From positions 1 through 19,810 of the forward strand of contig DATDBU010000043.1 in assembly GCA_036524675.1 (NCBI GenBank): a stretch of 19,810 nucleotides of DNA. The letters run 5' to 3'. Within the stretch, counting starts at the first letter, position 1. Each line of letters starts with the position of its first letter. Positions 1 through 7,556 of the stretch are shown here, piece by piece. This stretch comes from DATDAW01 sp036524675 (GTDB taxonomy: Bacteria; Verrucomicrobiota; Verrucomicrobiia; Chthoniobacterales; DASVRZ01). The notes below the pieces were generated by a model that worked only from the letters and a program-made list of their open reading frames with translations, did no database searches and had not been told where the DNA came from. A program made the position numbers and the translations under genes.

Positions 1-241
1 CAGCCCTCAACCCTACGAATCCTTCACAGGCGATTTCCGCCAGTAGCTCACGTTTCGAATGGAAATGACGGTAAGCAGCGGCGTGACTCACGCCAACAGC
101 AGCCGCCAGTTCGCGAATGGTAAAAGCCGCCTCGCGGCGTTCTTCGATCATCCGGATGGCAGTCTGCACGAGGCTCTCCTTGAGATTTCCGTGGTGATAC
201 GGCGAAGGGGTTTCGGGATCGGAAGAGCGGATCTTAGGCAT
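1..241 (-). CDS. TetR/AcrR-family transcriptional repressor, N-terminal part (runs off window)
   Basis: The ATG lies at 241-239 on the minus strand and the frame stays open to the window edge, giving about 80 residues. They contain a typical TetR N-terminal helix-turn-helix: YHHGNLKESLVQTAIRMIEE, then FTIRELAAAVGVSHAAAYRHF, with the recognition helix around residues 49-60 (VSHAAAYRHFHSKREL). The C-terminal ligand-binding domain is outside the window, so the inducer cannot be guessed. It diverges from a short-chain dehydrogenase with 90 bases between the start codons, and two palindromes sit in that gap. The arrangement is the classic one for a local repressor controlling itself and its neighbour. 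That regulatory link is inferred from position and palindromes. Confidence 0.9.
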   Translation of the reverse strand, partial: MPKIRSSDPETPSPYHHGNLKESLVQTAIRMIEERREAAFTIRELAAAVGVSHAAAYRHFHSKRELLAEIACEGFVGLRA

Positions 242-266
242 GGACGAGAAATAAACGCATTTCTAT

Positions 267-318
267 ATGTTGACAACGGTTACATTGGGCCGATTAATGT
301 TGTCCGTGTAAACATTAA
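267..318. promoter_or_regulatory. Tandem palindromic operators overlapping a divergent promoter
   Basis: The right-hand site (294-318) is a perfect inverted repeat, TTAATGTT (294-301), nine-base spacer, AACATTAA (311-318). The left-hand site (267-285) is a weaker copy with the same geometry, ATGTT, nine bases, TACAT. Their centres are 30 bases apart, close to three helical turns, so bound dimers would lie on the same face. A perfect -35 hexamer TTGACA (270-275) followed 17 bases later by ATTAAT (293-298) lies within these sites and points toward the dehydrogenase. Repressor binding would cover this promoter. The likely ligand is the adjacent TetR protein, by location only. Confidence 0.65.
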
Positions 319-331
319 CCTCTTCATTCAT

Positions 332-1156
332 ATGAAAACCTCTCGCTATTCGTTCCAGGGAAAATGGGCTCTCGTCACCGGCGCGTCGTCAGGAATCGGA
401 AAAGCCTTCGCCCATGAGCTTGCCCGACGCGGCACCAATGTCGTTTTGTCCGCCCGATCGCAACACGCGCTGGAAGAACTCGCCCAGAAGTTGGAAACAC
501 AATTCAAAGTCGCGACGGCCGCCATCGCTCTCGACCTTGCCGAGCCGAAAGCGCCAGAGCGCTTGTTGTCGGCGGTCGAGGAGCGGCATATTCCCGTGCG
601 AGTACTCATCAACAACGCCGGTTTTGGCACCTATGGGAAACTTCACGAAAACGACCTGGAACAAAACGGCCGGCAGATTTTGCTCAACGTCTCTTCGCTC
701 GCGTTGTTGACCCAGCTTTTTCTGCCCGCGATGGTCGCGAAACGGGATGGCGTGATTATCAACGTCGCCAGCACGGCCGGATTTCAGCCGACGCCTTACA
801 TGGCAGTTTACGGTGCCACGAAAGCTTTTGTCCTCTCTTTTTCGGAGGCGCTTTGGGCGGAAAATCAGGAAACCGGCGTTCACATCCTCGCTCTCTGCCC
901 AGGACCGGTGGAGACATCCTTCTTTAAAGTGCTTGGCTCCGAAGAGCCTGCCTCGACCGGCCGGATGGAGTCTCCTGAAAACACCGTTGCGACAGCTTTC
1001 CGCGCATTGGATGAAGGGCGAAGCTATGTGGTTACGGGAGGCGTGAGAAACTACCTTTTGACGCAGTCGAACCGTTTCACACCGCGGGCCATGGTAACGA
1101 GGATCAGCGAAAAAATGCTGCGGCCGCGGATGCACACCGTTGCTGAGGCAGCCTAG
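332..1156 (+). CDS. Short-chain dehydrogenase/reductase (classical SDR)
   Basis: A 274-residue classical SDR. The cofactor motif TGASSGIG is at residues 16-23, NNAG at 94-97, the catalytic Ser near 147 (NVAST) and the Y-x-x-x-K pair at Tyr160/Lys164 (YGATK), followed by CPGPVET. An intact catalytic set indicates an NAD(P)-dependent oxidoreductase acting in the cytoplasm. The substrate cannot be read from the sequence. The frame is open upstream to base 59, but the ATG at 332 puts the Rossmann motif at the usual distance from the N terminus and lies just beyond the promoter and operators, so I chose it. No strong Shine-Dalgarno precedes it. The divergent TetR gene is its probable regulator. 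Confidence 0.9.
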   Translation: MKTSRYSFQGKWALVTGASSGIGKAFAHELARRGTNVVLSARSQHALEELAQKLETQFKVATAAIALDLAEPKAPERLLSAVEERHIPVRVLINNAGFGTYGKLHENDLEQNGRQILLNVSSLALLTQLFLPAMVAKRDGVIINVASTAGFQPTPYMAVYGATKAFVLSFSEALWAENQETGVHILALCPGPVETSFFKVLGSEEPASTGRMESPENTVATAFRALDEGRSYVVTGGVRNYLLTQSNRFTPRAMVTRISEKMLRPRMHTVAEAA

Positions 1157-1208
1157 GACGGTTTCCGAATGCGCAGCCACGAGGACATAAGAACATTTCT
1201 TCGAAACG

Positions 1209-1233
1209 TCGCCCTACCGAACTCGTAGGGCGA
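1209..1233. repeat. Hairpin downstream of the SDR gene
   Basis: A perfect 9-bp stem, TCGCCCTAC (1209-1217) and GTAGGGCGA (1225-1233), with a 7-base loop. It starts about 50 bases after the SDR stop codon. No T-run follows on the plus strand, so it is not a convincing intrinsic terminator. It may stabilise a 3' end or simply be mobile-element debris. Confidence 0.4.
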
Positions 1234-1279
1234 AGAAACCGCTTGGTCAATTGGGGTTTGGCTCCGCATTTCGCCATTC

Positions 1280-1327
1280 GGGTCAGGTGCATTTCATGAC
1301 ATTTTGTCGCAAGATGCAGCCTGACCC
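1280..1327. repeat. REP-like long palindrome (GGGTCAGG...CCTGACCC)
   Basis: The outer arms GGGTCAGG (1280-1287) and CCTGACCC (1320-1327) are perfectly complementary. Just inside them TGCA (1288-1291) pairs with TGCA (1315-1318), leaving one bulged G. A further inner stem, TGACA with TGTCG, is imperfect. The whole element can fold into one cruciform. Ends reading GGGTCAGG are known to me from intergenic repeats mobilised by Y1-type (REP-associated) transposases in environmental bacteria. The link is supported here only by a transposase-like fragment found about 1.2 kb away. Confidence 0.45.
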
Positions 1328-1344
1328 GCATAGTATGCGAATCC

Positions 1345-1899
1345 TGATCCACGGTGGTAATCGATCTCGACGAAGCTTCCAATGAAGCCGTCGTAATCCT
1401 TCATTGGAAGGGAGGTCGCCATACTGAAATACGCGTGAGCCGGGTACGGACGGGACGCTACCCAGACGATCAACATCCCAGCCCTGTGGAAGTGATCCGC
1501 AAGCTAGGCGGGCAATGGCCGGATCGAGAGCTCGCCGTCACAATGAATCGGATGCGTTCGAAGTGCTCGGATGGAAAATCATGGACAACGGTTCGTGTGC
1601 GTGAACTACGCGAGCGACTTGGCATCGCTGCATTCGATTCAAACTCATCCCGTGAACTCACTGTCAGCGTCGACAAAGCGGCTCGTCATCTGCAGATATG
1701 CGTAGGCTCGGTTCTACGCCTTATTCGCCAGGGAATCATACCCGCCACTCAACTCATGCCTTCGGCGCCCTGGCAAATCCCTGTCGCGGCGCTCGACTCA
1801 GAGCCAGTCAGGATAGGCGTGCGAGAAGTCAAAGATCGTCGCCCCCGCAACCTTACTACCCTGGAGAATGAAAAAACTTTAAAACTGCCAGGATTTTAA
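1345..1899 (+). pseudogene. C-terminal fragment of a large serine recombinase
   Basis: The open frame begins after an in-frame TGA at 1345-1347 (first possible start GTG 1354) and codes for about 181 residues. It matches the far C-terminal part of large serine recombinases, in order: a beta segment ending in the pattern W-x-GG-x-HTE-x-RV (WKGGRHTEIRV), PVEVIRKL-GGQWPDRELAVTMNRM, a helix ending TTVRVRELRERLGI, and a MerR-like helix-turn-helix (LTVSVDKAARHLQICVGSVL, then RLIRQGIIPATQ). The N-terminal catalytic resolvase domain (serine nucleophile) and the recombinase/zinc-ribbon domains are absent: upstream is only intergenic DNA with stops. It therefore cannot be an active recombinase and is a decayed remnant of a phage or integrative element. 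It abuts an IS66 remnant. Confidence 0.7.
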
Positions 1900-1913
1900 A
1901 TAACCGAGATGCA

Positions 1914-2081
1914 TTATGTCACACCATTCCGGAACCGGTTGCAGAACACAAAGAGCGCCCCAGTGCGCGGGTCCTCGCCCAGGCGCTCGCTCACCAGTCC
2001 GTGCAAGCCGTTGAAGCTCTTGCGCAAATCGCACGGCTCCACGGCCAGGAACACTTTCAGACTGCCGGTGAAACTGAGCAT
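1914..2081 (-). pseudogene. tnpB: IS66 accessory protein TnpB, truncated
   Basis: Starting at the ATG at 2081, four bases after the tnpA stop codon, the protein begins MLSFTGSLKVFLAVEPCDLR and continues KSFNGLHGLVSERLGEDP to ALFVFCNR. This is the conserved N-terminal half of IS66 TnpB (usual length about 115 residues). After CNR the similarity ends abruptly and six unrelated residues lead to a stop at 1914-1916. The protein has lost its C-terminal half. The known role is as an accessory factor needed for IS66 transposition. Confidence 0.8.
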
Positions 2082-2085
2082 GGCT

Positions 2086-2511
2086 TCAGGCTGTGCGTTG
2101 CCCGAGATGCGCCAGTAGTTGCGCGGCCAACTTGGCCTGCCCGGCACTGGCAATGTCCACATGCGCTCCTCCGGGCAGATTCACCCGCAAAGCACTCTCC
2201 TGACGCATTGGCTCCGACTCCTTCTCCACCACCGTCTCAAACCATCGCATCGCTGGAGCCGCCTGGAGGGCGGGCCCATCCTCATGGGCGGTTGCCTGCG
2301 CGGTTCGTCGCTGCCTGCGACGAGCCTGAATCCACGTGGCGAAGGTCTGATACTTGATGCCCAGCATCGCGGCAAATTCGGCTCCACTGCCGCCGCTGCG
2401 CTCAAACTCATCGAGGATGGCTTCCCGCCTGGTACGATCCGTCCGCACCCGGCCCAGCGAATCCGTTTTCAATATCCCGCCGCCTACGACGCCTTGTGTC
2501 AGAGATGTCAT
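2086..2511 (-). CDS. tnpA: IS66 accessory protein TnpA (helix-turn-helix)
   Basis: A 141-residue protein. Its N-terminal half carries the IS66 TnpA helix-turn-helix (RREAILDEFERSGGSGAEFA, then AMLGIKYQTFATWIQARRRQ). The C-terminal half ends in the family's LRVNLPGGAHVDI-AS-AGQAKLAAQLLAHL signature. It appears full length and intact. It is probably a DNA-binding accessory protein of the transposition complex. With tnpB truncated and tnpC missing it has no functional partners here and is likely a passive leftover. It is followed by tnpB four bases later. Confidence 0.8.
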   Translation of the reverse strand: MTSLTQGVVGGGILKTDSLGRVRTDRTRREAILDEFERSGGSGAEFAAMLGIKYQTFATWIQARRRQRRTAQATAHEDGPALQAAPAMRWFETVVEKESEPMRQESALRVNLPGGAHVDIASAGQAKLAAQLLAHLGQRTA

Positions 2512-2545
2512 AGATCACAGCCTACGACGTCTATGACTCAATCTT

Positions 2546-2745
2546 CTAGTGGCGCCTGGCGTGACGCTTACGTTTGGCCTCATCATAGCGATAATTCCTT
2601 GCTCGTTCCCGATTTAGAATCCTTTCGCCAGCTTCAATAATCGCTCCGCAAACTCCTGGCTGCCCCAATACCAGCCACGCCACAAATGACTCATTCGCCC
2701 GTCTATCACCTCATCGCTTATCAGTAGGCCACACCTCGCATTTAG
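2546..2745 (-). pseudogene. C-terminal remnant of a Y1-type / REP-associated transposase
   Basis: On the minus strand one frame reads SDEVIDGRMSHLWRGWYWGS and then QEFAERLLKLAKG before a stop at 2616-2614. A second frame continues with LNRERARNYRYDEAKR and stops at 2548-2546. Together they resemble the C-terminal part of IS200-like REP-associated transposases, where a W-R-G-W-Y-x-G-S-x-E-F segment is followed by a helical basic tail. A frameshift near 2617-2622 separates the two pieces, and the catalytic HUH/Tyr region is missing. The IS66 end at 2571 lies inside the tail, so IS66 may have inserted into this gene. The family assignment rests on remembered motifs only. Confidence 0.45.
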
Positions 2746-3113
2746 TTTTCGTTAGTCACTTCAACGTGTACGATATAGTTTTTCATGTGGACAGGCTCGA
2801 CTTGCAAATCCATTGCATTTGCGACTTCAGCGACAATCGATGCAACACGTTCTACATCTTGCATTAAGAAACTGACGCATGATCTTGAACCGTCAAACGA
2901 TTTAGTTTGCCGAGGCATGTCCACGTTCTGGAGCCGTAAGATTTGATCAACCTGCGTTGTCTTATCATAACTGCACCAAACGTTCACTGAATAGGTATTC
3001 GATTCAATGGAAGCAATCAGCAATCTCGTCGATACACTTTGAATGCTAACGGATTCAAGCGGCCTAAGCGTTTCGAGCTTTTGAAGTAGTTGGTCGTAGT
3101 ATTGGTAACTCAT
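2742..3113 (-). CDS. Small ORF coupled to the Rhs gene; candidate immunity protein
   Basis: I do not recognise this 123-residue protein. Its ATG (3113-3111) overlaps the Rhs TGA (3112-3110) as ATGA, so translation is probably coupled. A longer frame extends upstream, but this start is the natural one. No signal peptide or membrane segment is visible, so it should be cytoplasmic. It looks like a mixed alpha/beta protein, with alternating beta-like stretches (VSTRLLIASIES, YIVHVEV) and a central helix (DVERVASIVAEVANAMDL). Position directly behind an Rhs tail is where cognate immunity genes sit. The gene is AT-richer than the Rhs core: my hand count is about 38-50% GC per 60-base line, against about 60% in core lines. 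That is the composition jump typical of exchangeable tail/immunity cassettes. Immunity function is an inference. Confidence 0.55.
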   Translation of the reverse strand: MSYQYYDQLLQKLETLRPLESVSIQSVSTRLLIASIESNTYSVNVWCSYDKTTQVDQILRLQNVDMPRQTKSFDGSRSCVSFLMQDVERVASIVAEVANAMDLQVEPVHMKNYIVHVEVTNEN

Positions 3114-6100
3114 ACGCCACCTCGAGGGCGAATTACACAAGCGCACTTACACCTTAGCGTATATTCGGTGCTATTTCCGATCACCCTAATCCGAAATTCG
3201 CAACGAACCATCACTTTTCCTTCCCTCAGGCACGTAAACTGGCACGTGCCTTCCAAGAGTCCATTTCCGGCGCAAGGGTACCAATTTCCAAAAAAGTCCT
3301 CAAGGCTTATCAGGCCATAGGGGTCCGATCTGTCAATAGGCCTGTTGCTAACATACCGATACAGATTGACATCATTGCCATCGAACCGGATCGGGTCGAT
3401 CTGAAGGAATCGACCCCAATGTGGCGAATACACCCGGTTTCTGTAGTCATATAGTCCGGCCTCGGCGATCCATTCGCGACCTGTGAAGAGAAAGCGGTTT
3501 CGGTGGGCGCTTTGGGCAATTACGGAGCCGCTGGCATTAAGGATCGTCGGCGCGCCGAAGACATCGTACGTGTAGCGCTCGACAACGGCCCCGGCGGAGT
3601 TGGTCAGGGTGACCGTCGAGCCCAGGCCGTCCTGGTGGTAATAAACGGCGCCGCTGGCATCCATCCTGGCCAGGATTTCATCAACTACCGGCCCGTGCAT
3701 ATATTTAGCTTGTAGCGTTCCGGTTGACGAGTATTCCGCCAGCAGATTCCAACCGTCGTAGATGAGCCACGTCGTGGTTCCATTGATGGTCCGGCTGACC
3801 TGTCGGCGGCGCCAGTCGTACGTAAAGGAGGCGCTTGTGCTGGCGGCGGCGTTGGTTGCGGCCGTCAGCCGGTTTTCTGTGTCGTAGCTGTAAGTCCAGC
3901 CGTTGAACGCCGTCAGATTGCCGTTTGCGTCGTAGGCAGGCGCGGGAAGGGAGTCGACGGTCGTGTATTGGTTAAGGGCGTTGGCCGTGTAGGTGGTCGT
4001 GCCCGTGGCGGAATCGGTCGCGATGGTCCGGTTGCCGGCGGCATCGTAGGCGAAAGTCTCGCTGCGGCCTGTGCCGTAATTGGCGGAAGTCACCTGGTCG
4101 ATGGGGTCGTATCCGTAGGCTTGTGTGACCGTGGGTGCGGCTCCCACCGTTTCGCTGCGGGTCAGCCGGTTATTCACCGAATTGTAGGTGTAGGCGAGGC
4201 CGAGGGTGGAAGGCTGGGCGTTCACGGTCGCCGAATGGCTCACTCCAAGAAGCCGGTTGGCGTCGTCATAGTTGTAGACCGCGCCGGTGCCGTTTCCAGC
4301 GATTTTGAGATCCGGTTGCCGTTGAGATCGTAGCCGTAGGTGGCCAATGGAGGCGGGCCATCGGCCGTAATGGAAGCGACTTCGTTGCGGTGGGTGTAGG
4401 TGTAGGCCACCGCCGTGCCGTCGGGATAGGTGAGTATCGCCCGGTTGCCATCCGCGTCGTAGCCGTAGCCGACGGTGAAGGACGTTCCCAATCCGGCCAG
4501 CGTCTGGGTCTCGGCCGTCAGCTGGTTGGCCTTGTCGTAGGTGTAGGTCGAGGCGCTTACCCCATTTCCGGCCGTAAGCAGGCGGCCGGCCGCGTCGTAG
4601 GATTTTGCGACATCCGGCGTGCCGTCGCTCCAATTGACCGAAAGCTCACGGTCGCGGTTGTCGAAGACTCGGGTGCAGGTGACACCATTTCGCGCCGTGT
4701 AAAGGGTGAGATTTCCCTCGCTGTCGTAGCCGTAGCCTTCGTAACTGGCATCGGGATAAATGAAACGGGTCCGGCGGTTCAGCAGGTCGTATTCGAAGTG
4801 ATAGGCGTTGTTCCGAGCATCAGTAAGAGTGACGATGTTATCCCCGCCGTCGTAGGCGTAGCTTGTCGTGTCATTCTTCGGGTTGGTGCTCGTCAGAAGC
4901 CGATCCATCGAATCGTACGTAGTGGTAGTGACTCCGCCATCGGGCCGCGTGACTGTCAGCACGTTGCCCACCGCGTCGTGGGTCCATTGCGTCCTGTTTC
5001 CCAGGGGATCCGTGGCGCTGTCCCGCCGATCGCGGCTGTCGTAAGTCTGGTTCCACGTTTTTCCATTGGGATCGCTGATCTCAGCCACGTTGCCGACTGC
5101 GTCGTAGGCGTATCCCGTCGTGGCTGTGTCCACCGTGCCATAGATAGGCGACAGTGCGGGATGTCAACTGCCATTCCGTGTCATAGGTCATGAATGTTGT
5201 TTTCCCGCTGGGCAGCGTAATCGTGGTGGGATGATTGTCTGCGTGATCACACCCGCACGATTGTCCCGGCAGCGTGTAATCGTAGAGGGTCGCGCGATTC
5301 AGGGGATCTGTCACCCGGGTCACCCGCTTGAATTCGTCGTAACTCCACGTCGTCGTGTGCCCGAGTTCATTGGTCTCAGTGAGCCGGTTGCCGTAAACGT
5401 CGTAGGTATAGAGCCGGGTGCTCTGGTCAGGATTGGTTACCTGGGTCAACAGCCCCCGCTCGCTGTATTGGTAGGAGGTCGTGTGCAGGTTCGCATCCGT
5501 TACACTGGCCAGGCGATCGTTCCCGTCGTACGTGTAGGTGGTTACATTATTCAGGGGATCCGTGTGACTGGTCTTGAGGCCGCGTGCATCGTAAACCATG
5601 CTTTCCACGCCGCCGTTGCGCATCCGGTGACTGGTTGCCTGTCCGAACCCGTTGTAAGTGAATGTCTCGTAGCTCTGGTCCGGATAGTCGATGCGCGTCA
5701 CACGGTGCAGGGTGTCCCGGGTCCACTGGGTCGTCCGCTGGGTGATGTCCGGACCGCTCAGTGTGTAAGTCAAGGGCAGGTCCAGGCTGTCTCGCGTCCA
5801 ACTCTCGACGCTTCCATCGGGATGGGTCTTTGAGAGAAGATTGCCTGCTGTAGTGCGCGTGTAGGTCGTTTGCCGGTTGAGCGGGTCAGTATCGGAACTC
5901 CGGAAACCGCTTGTTGAATAGGCAAAGCTCCACGTTCTCCCCAGGCTGTCCGCATTCGCGGTTACGCCGACAGCGGAGTTGGCGATGGTGTTCACCTTCC
6001 CGTTGGCATAGACTACCCGATTGGTTCCGGCAGAGGCGCGTTCAAGCGTTGCCATCGCCACGCCGCTCACACCGTTGCTTTCCTGATGTACCGCGCCATA

Positions 6101-7509
6101 GACGTACGAACTCTCCCAGTAGCTGTATCTTACACGCGTAGCGGATCCAATGTATCGGGATCGTTAGCCTCCGAAAGAAGAGGAGGCTGACCAGCCCAAT
6201 ACATCGTATAAGCATACGTAGCTTCCGAGCCGTCCCCATACTGAACGGACTGAAGCGTCAGCCAATCATGGGTAAGCAGGGTGTCCGCTATTGTACCGTA
6301 GTTGTAGGTTACAAAGCGCCCATCGCTACTGTCTACCCGCGCGATAACCGTTTCGGTTATTGGTGCGACATTGGAGCCTTCGAAACGACAACCCGTCGGG
6401 TACCCTCCCCTGCCCGGTGACACCATGTCGTTTTCATGAGCCGGACGAGGATAGAAACGAATTTTGCTGATAGTTTTCTCGTTTCCGGCACTGAGATCGA
6501 TGCCCGTGAAGCCAAAATGCGGCCATTTCTATTGGAAAAACGTGTCAACGCTGCCGTCCGACGCCTTGTCGAATTCCGACCCGGGTGCATACGCCGGGCT
6601 GGTGCCGAACGGTGTACCCGTCAACTTGTTTCCGGCAGTATCGTAAAACTCCATTTCGGCATTGTTACAGAAGGTCTCGTTCGATGACGGCTGGCTCGAA
6701 AAATAGCGTAGATAGCGGAATGTAGAGGGATTGCTAACCGCCATCTCCGTCCATTGTCCTGATGCCGGATGGGTCGTGATCGTTCCCAGTCTCGTGAACG
6801 CGTTTTGGTTAACCGGAATGTTCGAGTATGTAATCCTCAAGTAACGGCCGGCGGGCTCAGTGACCTGGACGAGGCGTCGAGATTCATCGTAGGTCAATGT
6901 ATAGAGATTACCCTCGCTGTCGGTGAAATCGATCAGAAGATAGTAGACACCACCGTTCGCGTCCGTGAACGTGCGAAATCGGTAGCGATACCCATCGTCT
7001 GTTTGCAGAATGAAATCACTCCCATTTTGGGTGAGTCGGTCGGGAGTCCCGGCTAAGCGTGTCCACTGCCCGACAGTTAGAACATATCGCCATTGTGAAC
7101 CATCGGGTTTATAGACTTTCAAGGCTCTCGTCCCGTCGTTGACCAGCTCCCACTGATAACTGTGGCGCCACGTATGCCCTTCGCCAAACCATTTAAGGCT
7201 ACCAACGTGCCGACTGATGCCATAGCGTTGGAAGACCAGTTGGTGCTCGCCGACACCACCCCAAACCTCCAGATCGGTGATCGCCCGATATGCGTTTCCC
7301 GTGGCGACGTGAAAGGGATTAGGTCCACCAGAGGACTCATCGCAAGGCGGACATCCCGGTCCTCCAGAGTTGCCATTGCCGCACCCAGGCACATCAGCGG
7401 AAAGGGCGAGGTGAGCCATTAGCATTGAAGTAACGACCGCAACAATGAACGGTTTCGTGGATATCGTAGGAACCTTCCTTCTATTTATTAGCCTGGAGTT
7501 GGGCCACAT
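3110..7509 (-). pseudogene. Secreted Rhs/YD-repeat giant protein, broken by four lesions
   Basis: Repairing four lesions gives one protein of about 1460 residues. The start chosen is ATG 7509. It is followed by a Sec-like signal (RRK, later FIVAVVTSMLMAHLALSA) and a Cys/Gly/Pro-rich linker (GCGNGNSGGPGCPPCDESSG). Next come a PNPFHVATGN region, a discoidin-like insert (TGIDLSAGNEKTISKIRFYP) and dozens of YD repeats of the Y-x-YD-x-x-GN type, about 21 residues each. The core ends with RYVSNRPIDRSDPYGL, followed by a 66-residue tail with seven cysteines. The lesions are an in-frame TAG at 6531-6529, a missing base in the CCC run at 6157-6159, a CTAT tandem duplication at 5140-5147 and a missing base in the AAA run at 4293-4295. 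The last roughly 400 codons remain open. Such proteins form a shell around a C-terminal toxin. This copy is likely dead unless the lesions are sequencing errors. Confidence 0.85.
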
Positions 7510-7556
7510 ATGCCGCCCGACTGGATGCACTTGGATAACCTTACCTTTTATTTGCT

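Larger units (their letters stand above)
1914..2571 (-). mobile_element. IS66-family insertion sequence remnant
   Basis: The segment holds the first two genes of an IS66-type element in the usual order, tnpA then tnpB, on the minus strand. On the tnpA side the sequence reads GTAAGCGTCACGCC inward from 2571. GTAAGCG is the characteristic terminal start of IS66 elements, so this end appears intact. The other end is missing: tnpB is cut after about 50 residues and the large DDE transposase gene tnpC is absent, so the element cannot transpose by itself. The break joins directly to the serine-recombinase fragment near 1900-1935, suggesting a deletion between two mobile elements. Confidence 0.75.

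Noticed and set aside
389..1180. 263-codon minus-strand frame opposite the SDR gene
   Set aside because: It lies wholly antisense to a gene with full SDR motifs, has no recognisable domain, and its composition fits a shadow of the other strand.
4390..5833. Plus-strand frames of 200-267 codons rich in Val, Gly and Arg
   Set aside because: They are antisense to YD repeats. Their repetitiveness comes from the repeat period of the Rhs gene, and they have no ribosome sites or domains.
3500..6100. Regular spacing of GTCGTAG-like words resembling a repeat array
   Set aside because: The roughly 60-base period is the codon pattern of YD repeats. The units diverge and there are no identical repeats with unique spacers, so it is not CRISPR.
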